Below, in pieces: positions 10,345 through 21,566 of a DNA stretch of 64,000 nucleotides. Numbering within the stretch: position 1 is the first letter of the stretch; the number at the start of each line of letters is the position of its first letter. Below the pieces are notes generated by a model, which was not told the DNA's origin, made no database searches, and saw only the letters and a list, made by a program, of their open reading frames with translations. Location of the stretch: positions 20,001,046 to 20,065,045 of the forward strand of contig NC_044922.1 of the NCBI RefSeq assembly GCF_003576645.1, read 5' to 3'. Both the position numbers and the translations under genes were made by a program. This stretch comes from Ipomoea triloba (Eukaryota > Streptophyta > Magnoliopsida > Solanales > Convolvulaceae).

Positions 10345-11403
10345 TGTTACAAGGTTGATCTCGAAAATACAAGGAAATAACGGAAATACAAACATAAAAT
10401 TATCCACGAAGGATAATATTACAGGAAATATCACAACCTACAAAAGGTTGAAAACCTGAACTACGGTTGAGGATGAAATCCGGACGATCTCGGGTGGTTG
10501 GAAGCACGAGTCGTGTTGCCACTCTCCTTAAAACCTTATTTACCGCCTCCCGGGGTGCTGGAGTGTTGCGGTCTAGGTTTCCCAGGATAAAACGTACTAC
10601 GATCCAATCGTTCGAGCACACGAACTTGGATCCGGCGAACTAGGAACGTGGGTTCAACGCAGGTGGCTAGAAGGAAATGTGAGCAGAGTTTTGAGGAGAA
10701 AGCAGTGTATTGCAGTGTGTTCTTGGTGTGTTCCAAACCTGCTGCTCACAACGAATATATAGTGGAGGAAATGGATCATAGCATTAATCATGGCATTGAT
10801 AATCCATTTGTAACCTCCTCCCACTAGCAGAATACTTAATTCTGTCATTAGCACACATTTACACCCACTACTAAGTCCATTATTCACGAAATAAATCTGA
10901 AAATAATGATTGGAATTAATCAAATTAATTCCGTAATATCAAGAGTCATTTCTGAACGGACACAGTAGGTGAAACGTCGCGTTCGAGAGGTTACTAGAGT
11001 CGCAGTGCGAGACATGGTTCAGACTGTGAACCATCGAGACATCGCAGTGCAAGCTTCGAGACATCGCACTGGTCCGCGAGAGAGAGCCTCTATGCCATAC
11101 AAGTCAATTAGCCTTAAAAAGGCTCTTGTATTTATAGTGGGGCAAATCTTCATTCCCAACCAATGTGGGACAAAGCTAATAAGCGTTTCCTCACTTAAAA
11201 TTCCATCTCAAATGGGTCTACTTTGAGAACCAATTTCTCATTCACCCATTATTCATTTTGAGCGTATAATATATCGATCTCTTCGTCTCACTACGAAGAA
11301 TCCGAATCCACTTTGACCCGACCCAAATCGGATGTGGACCCTACATATATTTATACCACAAACTGGCCACTTAAAATGCCATTTTAGTGCTATTTTTCCA
11401 ACA
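10345..11403 (-). repeat. 5' LTR of the copia element (1059 bp)
   Basis: Runs from TGTTACAAGG (10345) to TTTTTCCAACA (11403), followed by the TATAC target-site duplication. It lacks the extra tandem array and GAGACATC-rich segment present in the left LTR, so it is closer to the ancestral length. On the minus strand it ends at 10345. The bases that follow (10344 downward) do not resemble the usual TGGTATCAGAGC primer site. Confidence 0.94.
11129..11137 (-). promoter_or_regulatory. Probable TATA box of the copia LTR promoter
   Basis: The minus strand reads CTATAAATACAAGAGCC. It lies within the 5' LTR upstream of the gag ATG and is conserved in the other LTR at 5151-5159. Its position suits an LTR promoter, but the transcription start is not visible. 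Confidence 0.6.
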
Positions 11404-11886
11404 TATACAAGAACATGGCAGCAACTTATGTATGTGTGGGAGATTTTGTTAATTGTTAACTTTATTTAAGATAATAGTTGTTTCAGTATTTTGTATTTTA
11501 TTTTTAAATTTAGCTTTCAATGTACCAATTTGTTTATTCTTTGCATGGTGTACATAGTTCTTTTATAAAAAAGGTGTGAGAAAGACTTATAGATCAGTTC
11601 CAGAAGTAACAAGCTACATCCTACAAGGACGTGCTCCTGCACGTAAATCATCAATGAAGGTAACTTGTAATTTATCTGGTTACAACAACTTTTTTCAAAA
11701 TTTACTTATAAAAAAATTTTTTGCATGGTCTGGTGTAACCTAAAGAGGAACGGTGAAGCTTCAACCTCCAAAAATGAAAAGAAAGCAAAGGAAGAGGAAA
11801 TGGCGAAGGAGGACTGTCCTCCAATGAAGGCCAATCATGTTGATGAAGTGGAAGATTTCCAAAATCTTCTTCGCTATGTTGATTAA

Positions 11887-13173
11887 ACTTGGGAATTGAA
11901 GATCGCATTGACAATAATGGCCCAACCTTTTTATTTATTAATTATGACGAAAACTTGACTTTTTTATTTCATGAATGATAGACCAGATCGTTTAATGAAA
12001 TTATGATGTTTAAATCATTTAGGAATTTTATAAACTCATTTCGCCCCGTCCCCACCCCACCCCACCCCATATGTCAAAGCCAAATCCACACACTCACCAA
12101 AAAAGAATACACCTCAATACGATGTTCATTGCATTCAAAAAACAATTAGATTAACACAATCACTACTAAAGCACGACAACCACTACCTATTTCTAATTAA
12201 CAAATACTTTCAAAGACTTCAATTATAATCAAACATAATCCGAGTGTACAATCACAGGATGCCAATCAATCAAAGGCATCTATTAACTCAAGTTGAACAA
12301 TATTCATCCATACACTAGTATATTCACTCACATGCCACACAAACAATGACTTTTTGGAATCCCCTTCAAATCGATCACTTCAATTCAACTATCATCCACA
12401 AATATAATTCTCATCGTGCAATCGACAACACATCATAAAATTCTATTCCAAAGCCATTAACAATTCAAGATAAAAAATAAAATAAGAATAAAAATATAAA
12501 AAAACACACACACAGAGAAAAGATGCTAACATTAGCAACCAACGGACAGCTATGCTAGAAAACGTCAAACCCAAGCTAGGAAATGGACACACAAAGTGTT
12601 TGTTGAATTGTCTCATCTAACCAAGTTGCCATGAGAATGGGACTTATGGTTATTTGATAGTCCTATTGATCACTAGAGTGACATTGACACTATATCATCA
12701 TTTCCCAAAGTTTGTCATCTAGAATTACATAACTTATAAAACACTAGACACACAAGGGACTCTATGCAAGAATGTTTGGTTCAAATCTCTCTTTTATCAA
12801 TTGTCATTTAATTCACCCACTTGTTTCCTTTCAAAATTTTTTTTCACTTGTTATATATCATTATAGGTTATCTGAACATACAATACTCAAATATCTATTG
12901 GGTAGCTTTCAAACACTGTACGAACCCGTGCTTAACCCCTCACTATTTAAATAATACCGTTAAAGTCACTCCTTGAGAACAATACTCTTAATTTTCATAC
13001 AACCACTAAAATCAACTTTCAGTGGGCGCGAGGTAGATAAATTACACATTAATCCTTGAACCACTATAAAATCTCTCCCTCCCTCTACATTACGCCTTTA
13101 CTTATATATTTTATTGTATTTTTCATGTCTACCAAAGCATAATACGAGTGTTATCAATTTCATTGAAACTAAA
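11887..13173. repeat. Unit D: non-coding flank downstream of MBD-like copy 1
   Basis: AT-rich sequence with no coding signal. It aligns with 54734-55990 (downstream of MBD-like copy 3) and in part with 21248-21560 and 22150-22640 (downstream of copy 2). Landmarks are GACTTTTTGGAATCCCCTTC, a CA-rich run near 12510 and CCACTATAAAATCTCTCCCT. Conservation beside three copies shows that gene and flank were duplicated together. Confidence 0.8.
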
Positions 13174-14739
13174 ACGAGTTTAAGATTTTCATTGATTGTG
13201 TACCAGCTCTAACTTTCAGGACTGATTAATTAGTTAAGATTTCAAGATAATGCACACTAAGTATATATTGAGAAATTAATTTACGAAGTCTTACACACAA
13301 TTATTTTTGAAAATTTTACAAAATGAAAGGATGTCAATCAATCAAAGGCATCTATCAACTCAAGATGAACAATATTTATCTATGCACTAGTATATTCACT
13401 CACATGCCACACAAACAATGACTTTTTTGAATCCCCTTCAAATCACTTCAATTCAACTATCATCCACAAATTCTCATCGTGCAATTGAAAACACATCATA
13501 AAATTCTATTCGAAAGCCATTAACAACTGAAGATAAAAAAAAAAACACACACACAGAGAAAAGATGCTAACATAAGCAACCAATGGACAGCTTAGCTAGA
13601 AAACGTCATACGCAAGTTAAATCATGCCAATGTCCCACAGTCAATATCCAATGAGTTACAATTCAAGTTTGAAATATCTTATTTTTCAATGAATATTCAA
13701 ACTGAAGTATAAGTAAAGATGAAGAACTACAGGAAAGGTTATCGAACAAGTTGGATATATTAATACAACAACAAGCAACCTTCGAGCGTAAAAGACACAA
13801 TCAATGCTTTAATGCTATATCAAGATTTTGAGTCACCAAGTTGAAAAACCTCACAACCCTTAGTTGTATGTATTTCAAAGTGAACAATTTTGTACTCAAG
13901 TAACAAGTGGGGCGACACTTATGAAAAAGAAATAGATTGTGGTTGGCTTATTGGTCAAAGCGCAAACTAGTTTAGTTTGTAATTTGTGAGAGACAAAGTT
14001 ACTTAGTGAAATTTTTTCAACTAAAATGAAAAAGAGTGGGTGATATGTCATCAAATAGCTTATATATGTGCTTCATATATGCTTGTGTTTTGCTCAAATG
14101 CTATGAAAATGAAGGTGGTTTGGTGTATTAAGCCGTAAAAGGATGTTAATCTTGGGATGGAGAAAAATGGTGGCTGGATGCACAAAGAGTCAATATCGCC
14201 TCAACTAAGACTTGAACCCACCCCTTCCATATGGGAGTGCAACCGGATGCCACTAAACCACAAGATCTTGGCATCACTAGAGTGACATAACTTATAACAC
14301 TAGACACACAAGGGACTCTATGCAAGAATGTTTTGTTCAAATCTCTCTTTTATCTATTGTAATTTAATTCACATACTTGATTCCTTTAAAAAAAAATTCA
14401 CTTGTTATCATTATAGGTTATATGAACATACAATACTCAAATATCAATTAGGTAGCTTTCAAACACTGTACGAACACATGCTTAACCCTTCACTATTTAA
14501 ATAATACCCTTAAAGCCACTCCATGAGAACGATACTCTTAATTTTCATATCACCACTAAAATCAACTTTCAGTGGGCGGAGGTAGAGAAATTACACATTA
14601 ATCCTTGAACCACTATAAAATCTCTCCCTATCTACTTTACGTCTTTACTTATATATTTTATTGTATTTTCCATGTCTACCAAAGCATAATACGAGTGTTA
14701 TCAATTTCATTGAAACTAAAACGAGTTTAAGATTTTCAT
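13174..14739. repeat. Unit X, copy next to single N
   Basis: Non-coding. Matches 14741-16291 at an offset of 1567 and resembles 55990-57700, where the unit occurs without a neighbouring duplicate. Contains a tRNA-derived SINE on the minus strand (14153-14274). Confidence 0.85.
14153..14274 (-). mobile_element. tRNA-derived SINE
   Basis: On the minus strand TGGTTTAGTGGCATCCGG matches a Pol III A box and GGGTTCAAGTCTTAG a B box, spaced like those of a tRNA gene. The bases between do not fold into a tRNA cloverleaf, and the related insertion at 48826-48975 has the same layout with different sequence. The neighbouring unit near 12670 passes through ATCACTAGAGTGACAT without the SINE. Confidence 0.75.
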
Positions 14740-14740
14740 N
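14740..14740. other. Single-N contig junction
   Basis: The 19 bases before the N (ACGAGTTTAAGATTTTCAT) are repeated right after it, and about 1.55 kb before it matches 1.55 kb after it. This is an unmerged contig overlap by appearance. Confidence 0.85.
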
Positions 14741-16291
14741 ACGAGTTTAAGATTTTCATTGATTGTGTACCAGCTCTAACTTTCAGGACTGATTAATTAG
14801 TTAAGATTTCAAGATAATGCACACTAAGTATATATTGAGAAATTAATTTACGAAGTCTTACACACAATTATTTTTGAAAATTTTACAAAATGAAAGGATG
14901 TCAATCAATCAAAGGCATCTATCAACTCAAGATGAACAATATTTATCTATGCACTAGTATATTCACTCACATGCCACACAAACAATGACTTTTTTGAATC
15001 CCCTTCAAATCACTTCAATTCAACTATCATCCACAAATTCTCATCGTGCAATTGAAAACACATCATAAAATTCTATTCGAAAGCCATTAACAACTGAAGA
15101 TAAAAAAAAAAACACACACACAGAGAAAAGATGCTAACATAAGCAACCAATGGACAGCTTAGCTAGAAAACGTCATACGCAAGTTAAATCATGCCAATGT
15201 CCCACAGTCAATATCCAATGAGTTACAATTCAAGTTTGAAATATCTTATTTTTCAATGAATATTCAAACTGAAGTATAAGTAAAGATGAAGAACTACAGG
15301 AAAGGTTATCGAACAAGTTGGATATATTAATACAACAACAAGCAACCTTCGAGCGTAAAAGACACAATCAATGCTTTAATGCTATATCAAGATTTTGAGT
15401 CACCAAGTTGAAAAACCTCACAACCCTTAGTTGTATGTATTTCAAAGTGAACAATTTTGTACTCAAGTAACAAGTGGGGCGACACTTATGAAAAAGAAAT
15501 AGATTGTGGTTGGCTTATTGGTCAAAGCGCAAACTAGTTTAGTTTGTAATTTGTGAGAGACAAAGTTACTTAGTGAAATTTTTTCAACTAAAATGAAAAA
15601 GAGTGGGTGATATGTCATCAAATAGCTTATATATGTGCTTCATATATGCTTGTGTTTTGCTCAAATGCTATGAAAATGAAGGTGGTTTGGTGTATTAAGC
15701 CGTAAAAGGATGTTAATCTTGGGATGGAGAAAAATGGTGGCTGGATGCACAAAGAGTCAATATCGCCTCAACTAAGACTTGAACCCACCCCTTCCATATG
15801 GGAGTGCAACCGGATGCCACTAAACCACAAGATCTTGGCATCACTAGAGTGACATAACTTATAACACTAGACACACAAGGGACTCTATGCAAGAATGTTT
15901 TGTTCAAATCTCTCTTTTATCTATTGTAATTTAATTCACATACTTGATTCCTTTAAAAAAAAATTCACTTGTTATCATTATAGGTTATATGAACATACAA
16001 TACTCAAATATCAATTAGGTAGCTTTCAAACACTGTACGAACACATGCTTAACCCTTCACTATTTAAATAATACCCTTAAAGCCACTCCATGAGAACGAT
16101 ACTCTTAATTTTCATATCACCACTAAAATCAACTTTCAGTGGGCGGAGGTAGAGAAATTACACATTAATCCTTGAACCACTATAAAATCTCTCCCTATCT
16201 ACTTTACGTCTTTACTTATATATTTTATTGTATTTTCCATGTCTACCAAAGCATAATACGAGTGTTATCAATTTCATTGAAACTAAAACGA
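14741..16291. repeat. Unit X, second adjacent copy
   Basis: Matches 13174-14724, including the SINE (15720-15841 on the minus strand). It then diverges into tandem repeats and continues into unit Y. Probably the copy that belongs at this position. Confidence 0.85.
15720..15841 (-). mobile_element. tRNA-derived SINE (redundant copy)
   Basis: Same A and B boxes as 14153-14274; part of the duplicated unit X and not an independent insertion. Confidence 0.72.
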
Positions 16292-16445
16292 AGCATAATA
16301 CGAGTGTTATCAATTTCATTGAAACTAAAACGAGTTTAAGATTTTCATTGATTATTTTCATTGAAACTAAAACGAGTTTAAGATTTTCATTGATTATTTA
16401 CAAGGAAACTAAAACGAGTTTAAGATTTTCATTGATTATTTACAA
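16255..16445. repeat. Short tandem repeats around AAACTAAAACGAGTTTAAG
   Basis: Four to five overlapping partial copies of AATTTCATTGAAACTAAAA and GAGTTTAAGATTTTCATTG. The matching locus at 57678-57745 has a single pass, so this expansion is specific to this copy. Confidence 0.85.
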
Positions 16446-17639
16446 GCTCTAACTTTCAAGATTGATTAGTTAATTATGATTTAACATAATGCACACTAAG
16501 TATATATTGAGAAATTAATTTACCAAGTCTTACACACAATGATTATTTTTGAGAATTTTACAAAAATTAATTCACCCCACCGCCACCACCACCCCTCTAA
16601 TGTTTTGAACATTTGGAACCGTCAATCTTATTAAATAACAAATTTTTAAAATCTTCTTCTTCAGGAGTGAATGGGAAAGCTCTATTATTTGCTTTCTTTC
16701 TTTCTTTTTAATACTTAATCTCCCAAACTAAGACAGCTATCAAACTATATGACCAGCAAAATTTAATACCCTAAGTTAGTTTTGAAGAAAAATACACCAA
16801 TATAAATACTACATTAGCACCAACTTATATAGATCAATCAACTTTTTATTTTAATTTATTCATGAAAAAAATATACGAAATTAGATTTCATTTCGAAGTA
16901 GTACATAAATTAGAAAAATTAGTTTGGAATGATCAAATTATGTGTATTTTTTGTTAATTAGGGATTGATTAAACAAATTTTATTTTAAAATCCATACCTA
17001 AATTAAATACTCAACATTAATAATATTATTAGAATCTTTTTAAATATTTTTGAAGATTTAAATTCAATACTTTTAATGAATATACACATACTACCTGTTT
17101 TAGTAATTAATGACTTTTTCACTCCATATTTAAATATCCTAAATTTAGAAATTGTGATACAATTAATAATTTTAATTATGTTACTTAAAACACTAACAGG
17201 CCGGGCTATTGGTCGGAGTTACATTCCCACTTAATTCTCACATAATTCAACAAAAATGAAATAAGATTTAATATGAAGTTTAAAAACATAAAACAAAATT
17301 TAAAATTAGAATATTACGGAACTATTAAACAACTTTAAACCCAAGGAGGTGCATATGTTGCCGACGGTCATATTGTGGACGAGGGTCCACCGTACAAGGT
17401 TAGTGGACACTGGTCCAAAATGACGTCTCTTAGTTTATTTACACACACTTCACATATTATAAACTTCAAAAATATTAGAATTATTTCACATGATATATTT
17501 ATAGTTAACTAATTATGAACTTACTGCAATGGTTAATATTGGTCAAAAGAAAAAAGAACAAAAAAAGTAACCCTAATTTAAACAAAACAATCTGGTTCAT
17601 AATATAATTTGATATTTATTGCCTTACATTTAATAAAAA
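16446..17639. repeat. Unit Y, first copy
   Basis: AT-rich non-coding sequence. Matches 17641-18841 (offset 1231), and its end also matches 18843-19190. More diverged versions are at 26220-27330, 38400-41190 (with insertions), 47650-48040 and 59638-62030. Landmarks are CACCCCACCGCCACCACCAC and GGTGCATATGTTGCCGACGG. Confidence 0.85.
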
Positions 17640-17640
17640 N
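17640..17640. other. Single-N contig junction
   Basis: Sequence after the N returns to that at 16410 and reads through unit Y again, so the junction probably joins redundant contigs. Confidence 0.85.
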
Positions 17641-18841
17641 TAAAACGAGTTTAAGATTTTCATTGATTATTTACAAGCTCTAACTTTCAAGATTGATTAG
17701 TTAATTATGATTTAACATAATGCACACTAAGTATATATTGAGAAATTAATTTACCAAGTCTTACACACAATGATTATTTTTGAGAATTTTACAAAAATTA
17801 ATTCACCCCACCGCCACCACCACCCCTCTAATGTTTTGAACATTTGGAACCGTCAATCTTATTAAATAACAAATTTTTAAAATCTTCTTCTTCAGGAGTG
17901 AATGGGAAAGCTCTATTATTTGCTTTCTTTCTTTCTTTTTAATACTTAATCTCCCAAACTAAGACAGCTATCAAACTATATGACCAGCAAAATTTAATAC
18001 CCTAAGTTAGTTTTGAAGAAAAATACACCAATATAAATACTACATTAGCACCAACTTATATAGATCAATCAACTTTTTATTTTAATTTATTCATGAAAAA
18101 AATATACGAAATTAGATTTCATTTCGAAGTAGTACATAAATTAGAAAAATTAGTTTGGAATGATCAAATTATGTGTATTTTTTGTTAATTAGGGATTGAT
18201 TAAACAAATTTTATTTTAAAATCCATACCTAAATTAAATACTCAACATTAATAATATTATTAGAATCTTTTTAAATATTTTTGAAGATTTAAATTCAATA
18301 CTTTTAATGAATATACACATACTACCTGTTTTAGTAATTAATGACTTTTTCACTCCATATTTAAATATCCTAAATTTAGAAATTGTGATACAATTAATAA
18401 TTTTAATTATGTTACTTAAAACACTAACAGGCCGGGCTATTGGTCGGAGTTACATTCCCACTTAATTCTCACATAATTCAACAAAAATGAAATAAGATTT
18501 AATATGAAGTTTAAAAACATAAAACAAAATTTAAAATTAGAATATTACGGAACTATTAAACAACTTTAAACCCAAGGAGGTGCATATGTTGCCGACGGTC
18601 ATATTGTGGACGAGGGTCCACCGTACAAGGTTAGTGGACACTGGTCCAAAATGACGTCTCCACCGTACAAGGTTAGTGGACACTGGTCCAAAATGACGTC
18701 TCTTAGTTTATTTACACACACTTCACATATTATAAACTTCAAAAATATTAGAATTATTTCACATGATATATTTATAGTTAACTAATTATGAACTTACTGC
18801 AATGGTTAATATTGGTCAAAAGAAAAAAGAACAAAAAAAGT
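17641..18841. repeat. Unit Y, second copy (redundant)
   Basis: Matches 16410-17569 apart from a 41-bp tandem duplication of the CCACCGTACAAGGTTAGTGG block at about 18617-18700 that neither neighbour has. It ends at the N at 18842. Confidence 0.85.
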
Positions 18842-18842
18842 N
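18842..18842. other. Single-N contig junction
   Basis: Sequence after the N restarts at TTTAAAATTAGAATATTACG, already seen at 17299 and 18530. Confidence 0.85.
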
Positions 18843-19427
18843 TTTAAAATTAGAATATTACGGAACTATTAAACAACTTTAAACCCAAGGAGGTGCATAT
18901 GTTGCCGACGGTCATATTGTGGACGAGGGTCCACCGTACAAGGTTAGTGGACACTGGTCCAAAATGACGTCTCTTAGTTTATTTACACACACTTCACATA
19001 TTATAAACTTCAAAAATATTAGAATTATTTCACATGATATATTTATAGTTAACTAATTATGAACTTACTGCAATGGTTAATATTGGTCAAAAGAAAAAAG
19101 AACAAAAAAAGTAACCCTAATTTAAACAAAACAATCTGGTTCATAATATAATTTGATATTTATTGCCTTACATTTAATAAAAATTCGTATACCATTAAAT
19201 GAAAAGAAATTAGGGCCCCTAAATTTATTAATGTTTAAGAAGAAAATTTTATTTTTTTCTATATTTAAATTTCTGAAACAGGAATACTCTAATGTGTCAT
19301 GAATTTAAAATAACCCTATTTGCAAATTAAAACAGCTATTTTATTTTACCATAATAGATTGTCAACACATCATTAGAATATAAATTTGTATCATTTTTCA
19401 CAGTTGATAGTGATGGGCTATATATAT
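18843..19427. repeat. Unit Y, third partial copy and its continuation
   Basis: The first 340 bases match 17299-17639. The copy then continues through ATTCGTATACCATTAAATG into sequence that leads to a LINE RNase H remnant, as also at 27100-27340 and 61790-62031. No coding signal is seen. Confidence 0.8.
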
Positions 19428-19616
19428 CTAACTCTTCTTGTTGCAACATCTGCCAAGTCTCTTGCTAGAAGCTAGATTTCTCAATTCGTTTCCCTGTTTC
19501 TCCAAAATTGTGGCACCGCAATCTTTAGTTTGGTCCAAGTTAGTCAGGTAATCGAAATACTGGTTCCCTTCTCTCAACCTATGTGAGATGTCCCCGTATA
19601 TAGAAAAAATCATCAT
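19428..19616 (-). pseudogene. LINE RNase H C-terminal fragment
   Basis: The minus-strand frame contains REGNQYFDYLTNLDQ followed by ELRNLASSKRLGRCC. REGN-x-x-x-DYL-x-N is the C-terminal signature of the RNase H domain found at the end of plant L1-type ORF2. The upstream part of the domain has been lost to a foldback insertion (about 19617-19876). Copies with more of the domain are at 27339 and 48042. No function is expected. Confidence 0.75.
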
Positions 19617-19876
19617 GTTGACCCATCAATTGTTTTCTAAGTGTCAATATAGTTGCTAGTTTTCAATTTCAACTAATTTGATCCTTGAATTGTTTAAAAT
19701 TTCGTCAATTAAACCCTTCAGTGATTAAATTGACGAAATTTTTTAAAAAATGGGGAAATCCTGAGTTTGGTCCCTTGGAAGGGTTTAATTGAAATTTTAA
19801 ACAATTCGAGGATCAATTAGTTGAAATTGAAAACTAAAGACTACATTGACATTTGAAAAATAATTGAGGGACAAAA
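19617..19876. mobile_element. Foldback (MITE-like) element
   Basis: The left arm has TTCAATTTCAACTAATTTGATC and AATTGTTTAAAATTTCGTC; the right arm has the complements AAATTTTAAACAATTCGAGG and ATCAATTAGTTGAAATTG. The element is a nearly continuous inverted repeat of about 260 bp. The same element sits at the same place at 62225-62484, so it was present before that segment duplicated. Its exact ends and TSD are not clear. Confidence 0.75.
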
Positions 19877-20460
19877 ATGATAATTTTTCCTTTATTTTAT
19901 AGTAAATTTGATGGAAGAGAAGTGCATGTTCCCTTTCATCCTCAGATTTCATATAGAAACACTTCCAATGCGTGGCTTATCGTTAAAATAATAATAATAA
20001 AAAAGGATTTTTATCATGTGTTATTCTATTTGTTTATTTATATTTTTTTTCAAAGTAAATAATAATTTTAAAATTCAATTATACGATTTTATCGTGGCAG
20101 GCTGACGAAATGGTAAACACGGATGTGGTGCCACAAAAACGGTGGCGACAACTTAAAACCTCCATAGTTTTGGGAGATTATGATATGAAAGTAAAATTTA
20201 TTCCATCTGCAAAAAGTCCAGGCAATTATAAAGTGGACATCATCATGGTTAGTATATAATTTGCTTAATATACATTCAATTTGAGATTATAAGTTTGGTA
20301 GTTTTATAACTGCATACAATTATAGGATGAGAAAAATTCAAATGAAGAGGAAGTGGAAATCCCTCCCCAGTATAGAGAAAGAGCTCAAAATTGGAAGATG
20401 CAGATAAGAAAGCGTTCACCAAGTGGGAATGTTGAAAATGTAATCCAATTCTATTATTTA

Positions 20461-20560
20461 TTTATTTAGTTTCTTTGTACGTAGAGTTTTACAGATTTTA
20501 AGTTATTAAAACCCATTTGTACGTAGAGTTTTACAGATTTTAAGTTATTAAAACCCAGTT
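20461..20560. repeat. Intronic tandem duplication of about 45 bp
   Basis: TTTGTACGTAGAGTTTTACAG followed by ATTTTAAGTTATTAAAACCC occurs twice in a row in the intron before the microexon of MBD-like copy 2. Confidence 0.88.
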
Positions 20561-20580
20561 TGTTTCTTAATTTAGTTTTG

Positions 20581-20700
20581 CATTAGTGTATACAAGAACA
20601 TGGCATCAACTTACGTATGAGGCATTAGTGTATACAAGAACATGGCATCAACTTACGTATGAGTCATTAGTGTATACAAGAACATGGCATCAACTTACGT
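20581..20700 (+). repeat. Microexon c triplicated in 42-bp steps
   Basis: CATTAG acceptor, 28-nt exon TGTATACAAG..TTAC and GTATGA donor are repeated three times at 42-bp spacing (exons at 20587-20614, 20629-20656, 20671-20698). Copies 1 and 3 of the gene have one. Only inclusion of a single 28-nt exon keeps the frame with exon d. Confidence 0.85.
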
Positions 20701-21247
20701 ATGAGTGGGAGATTTTGTTAATTATTAACTTTAAGATCATAGTTGTTTCGGTATATTTTATTTTCTTTTTAAATATAGCTTTCAATGTACTAATAAGTTT
20801 ATTATTTGCATGATGTACGTAGTTCTTTTATCATGAAGCTAAGGTGTGAGAAAGACTTATAGGTCAGTTCCAAAAGTAACAAGATACATCCTGCAAGGAT
20901 ATGCTCCACGTAAATCATTAGTGAAGCTAACTTTTAATTTATGTGGTTATAATAAATCTTTTCAAAATTTACTTGTAAAATAAAAATTTTTGCATGGACT
21001 TCAGGCCTTGTGTAACCCAAAGAGGAAAGGTGAAGCTTCAACCTCCAAAAGTGAAAAGAAAGCAAAGGAAGAGGAAATAGCAAAGAAAGCAATGAAGGAA
21101 TGTTGTGATCAGGTGGGCAACAAAGAGGAAGGTCATGCTTTGAGCCCCATTATGAATAATATTGGTGGCGAGCAGAGGGATACGGTTGATGAGGTGGAAC
21201 ATTTCCTAGCTCAATCATACAATAACCTTCTTCGCTATTTTGATTAA

Positions 21248-21566
21248 AGTAGGGAAGATCACATTGATAATAATAGCCAAGCTTTTTATTTATTAATTAT
21301 GAAAACTTGACGTTTTATTTCATGAATGATAGACATGATTGTTTTATGAAATTATGATGTTTAAATTATTTAAGAATTTTATAAACTCATCAAAAAAGAA
21401 TACACCTCAACACTATGTTCACTGCATTCAAACAACAATTAGATTAACTCAATCACTAAAGCACGACAACCAATGGCTATTTCTAAGTAAGAATACTTTC
21501 AAAGACTTTAATTCTAATCAAACATGATTTGAGTGTACAATCAATGGATGTCAATCGATCAAAATC
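21248..21566. repeat. Downstream flank of MBD-like copy 2 (unit D, partial)
   Basis: Non-coding. Aligns with 11890-12290 and 54737-55130 and is then interrupted by the Cassandra-like element at 21567; unit D resumes near 22150. Confidence 0.75.

Larger units (their letters stand above)
3933..11403 (-). mobile_element. Ty1/copia LTR retrotransposon, full length but with broken pol
   Basis: The element is complete: two LTRs (TG..CA), a 5-bp target-site duplication TATAC (3928-3932 and 11404-11408), gag-protease-integrase and RT-RNase H frames on the minus strand, and a purine-rich tract next to the 3' LTR. Domain order (integrase before RT) identifies Ty1/copia. It interrupts the microexon of the MBD-like pseudogene; the empty site is visible at 54231-54245. 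The LTRs differ by scattered substitutions and by 432 bp of length (mostly repeats in the left LTR), so the insertion is not brand new. I see no standard tRNA-iMet primer site right after the 5' LTR. Confidence 0.95.
3643..11886 (+). pseudogene. MBD-like pseudogene, copy 1, split by a copia element
   Basis: Exon pieces can be placed by comparison with copies 2 and 3. Exon b (3651-3764) encodes an acidic stretch, then MQMRKRSSNGKVEK, ending at a GTAATC donor. Exon c is a 28-nt microexon whose first bases (3926-3932) are cut from the rest (11409-11429) by the copia insertion; its donor GTATGT survives. Exon d (11574-11659) encodes VRKTYRSVPEVTSYIL and ends at GTAACT. The terminal exon (about 11734-11886) encodes a lysine- and glutamate-rich tail ending LLRYVD. 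The pattern R-K-R-S-x-S-G-K-V-E-K followed by Y-R-S-V-P-E-V-x-x-Y-I-L resembles plant methyl-CpG-binding domains. Exon a is missing. The normal TATAG acceptor before exon b is replaced by a short repeat of GGAAGATGCAGATGAGAAA. The terminal exon has lost its CAG acceptor. The MBD assignment is by eye. Confidence 0.65.
19877..21247 (+). pseudogene. MBD-like gene, copy 2 (best preserved, probably a pseudogene)
   Basis: A possible 5' exon follows TTTTATAG at 19903 (reads FDGREVHVPFHPQISYRN; unassigned). Exon a, 20101-20247, 49 codons with RWRQLKTSIVLGDYDMKVKF, GGCAG acceptor and GTTAGT donor. Exon b, 20326-20439, 38 codons, acidic then WKMQIRKRSPSGNVEN. Exon c, a 28-nt microexon present three times (20587, 20629, 20671). 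Exon d, 20844-20926, with VRKTYRSVPKVTRYIL. Terminal exon, 21005-21247, 80 codons rich in Lys/Glu (KGEASTSKSEKKAKEEE), ending NNLLRYFD. Exons b and d match plant MBD patterns (basic SG-K-V-E, then YRSVPxVxxYIL). Phases agree across exons a-b-c-d-e if one microexon is used. The exon d donor reads CTAACT instead of GTAACT, so normal splicing is doubtful. No promoter or true start was found. Confidence 0.6.

Noticed and set aside
14153..14274. tRNA gene on the minus strand
   Set aside because: A and B boxes are present, but there is no cloverleaf with an acceptor stem; it recurs with diverged sequence as a SINE.
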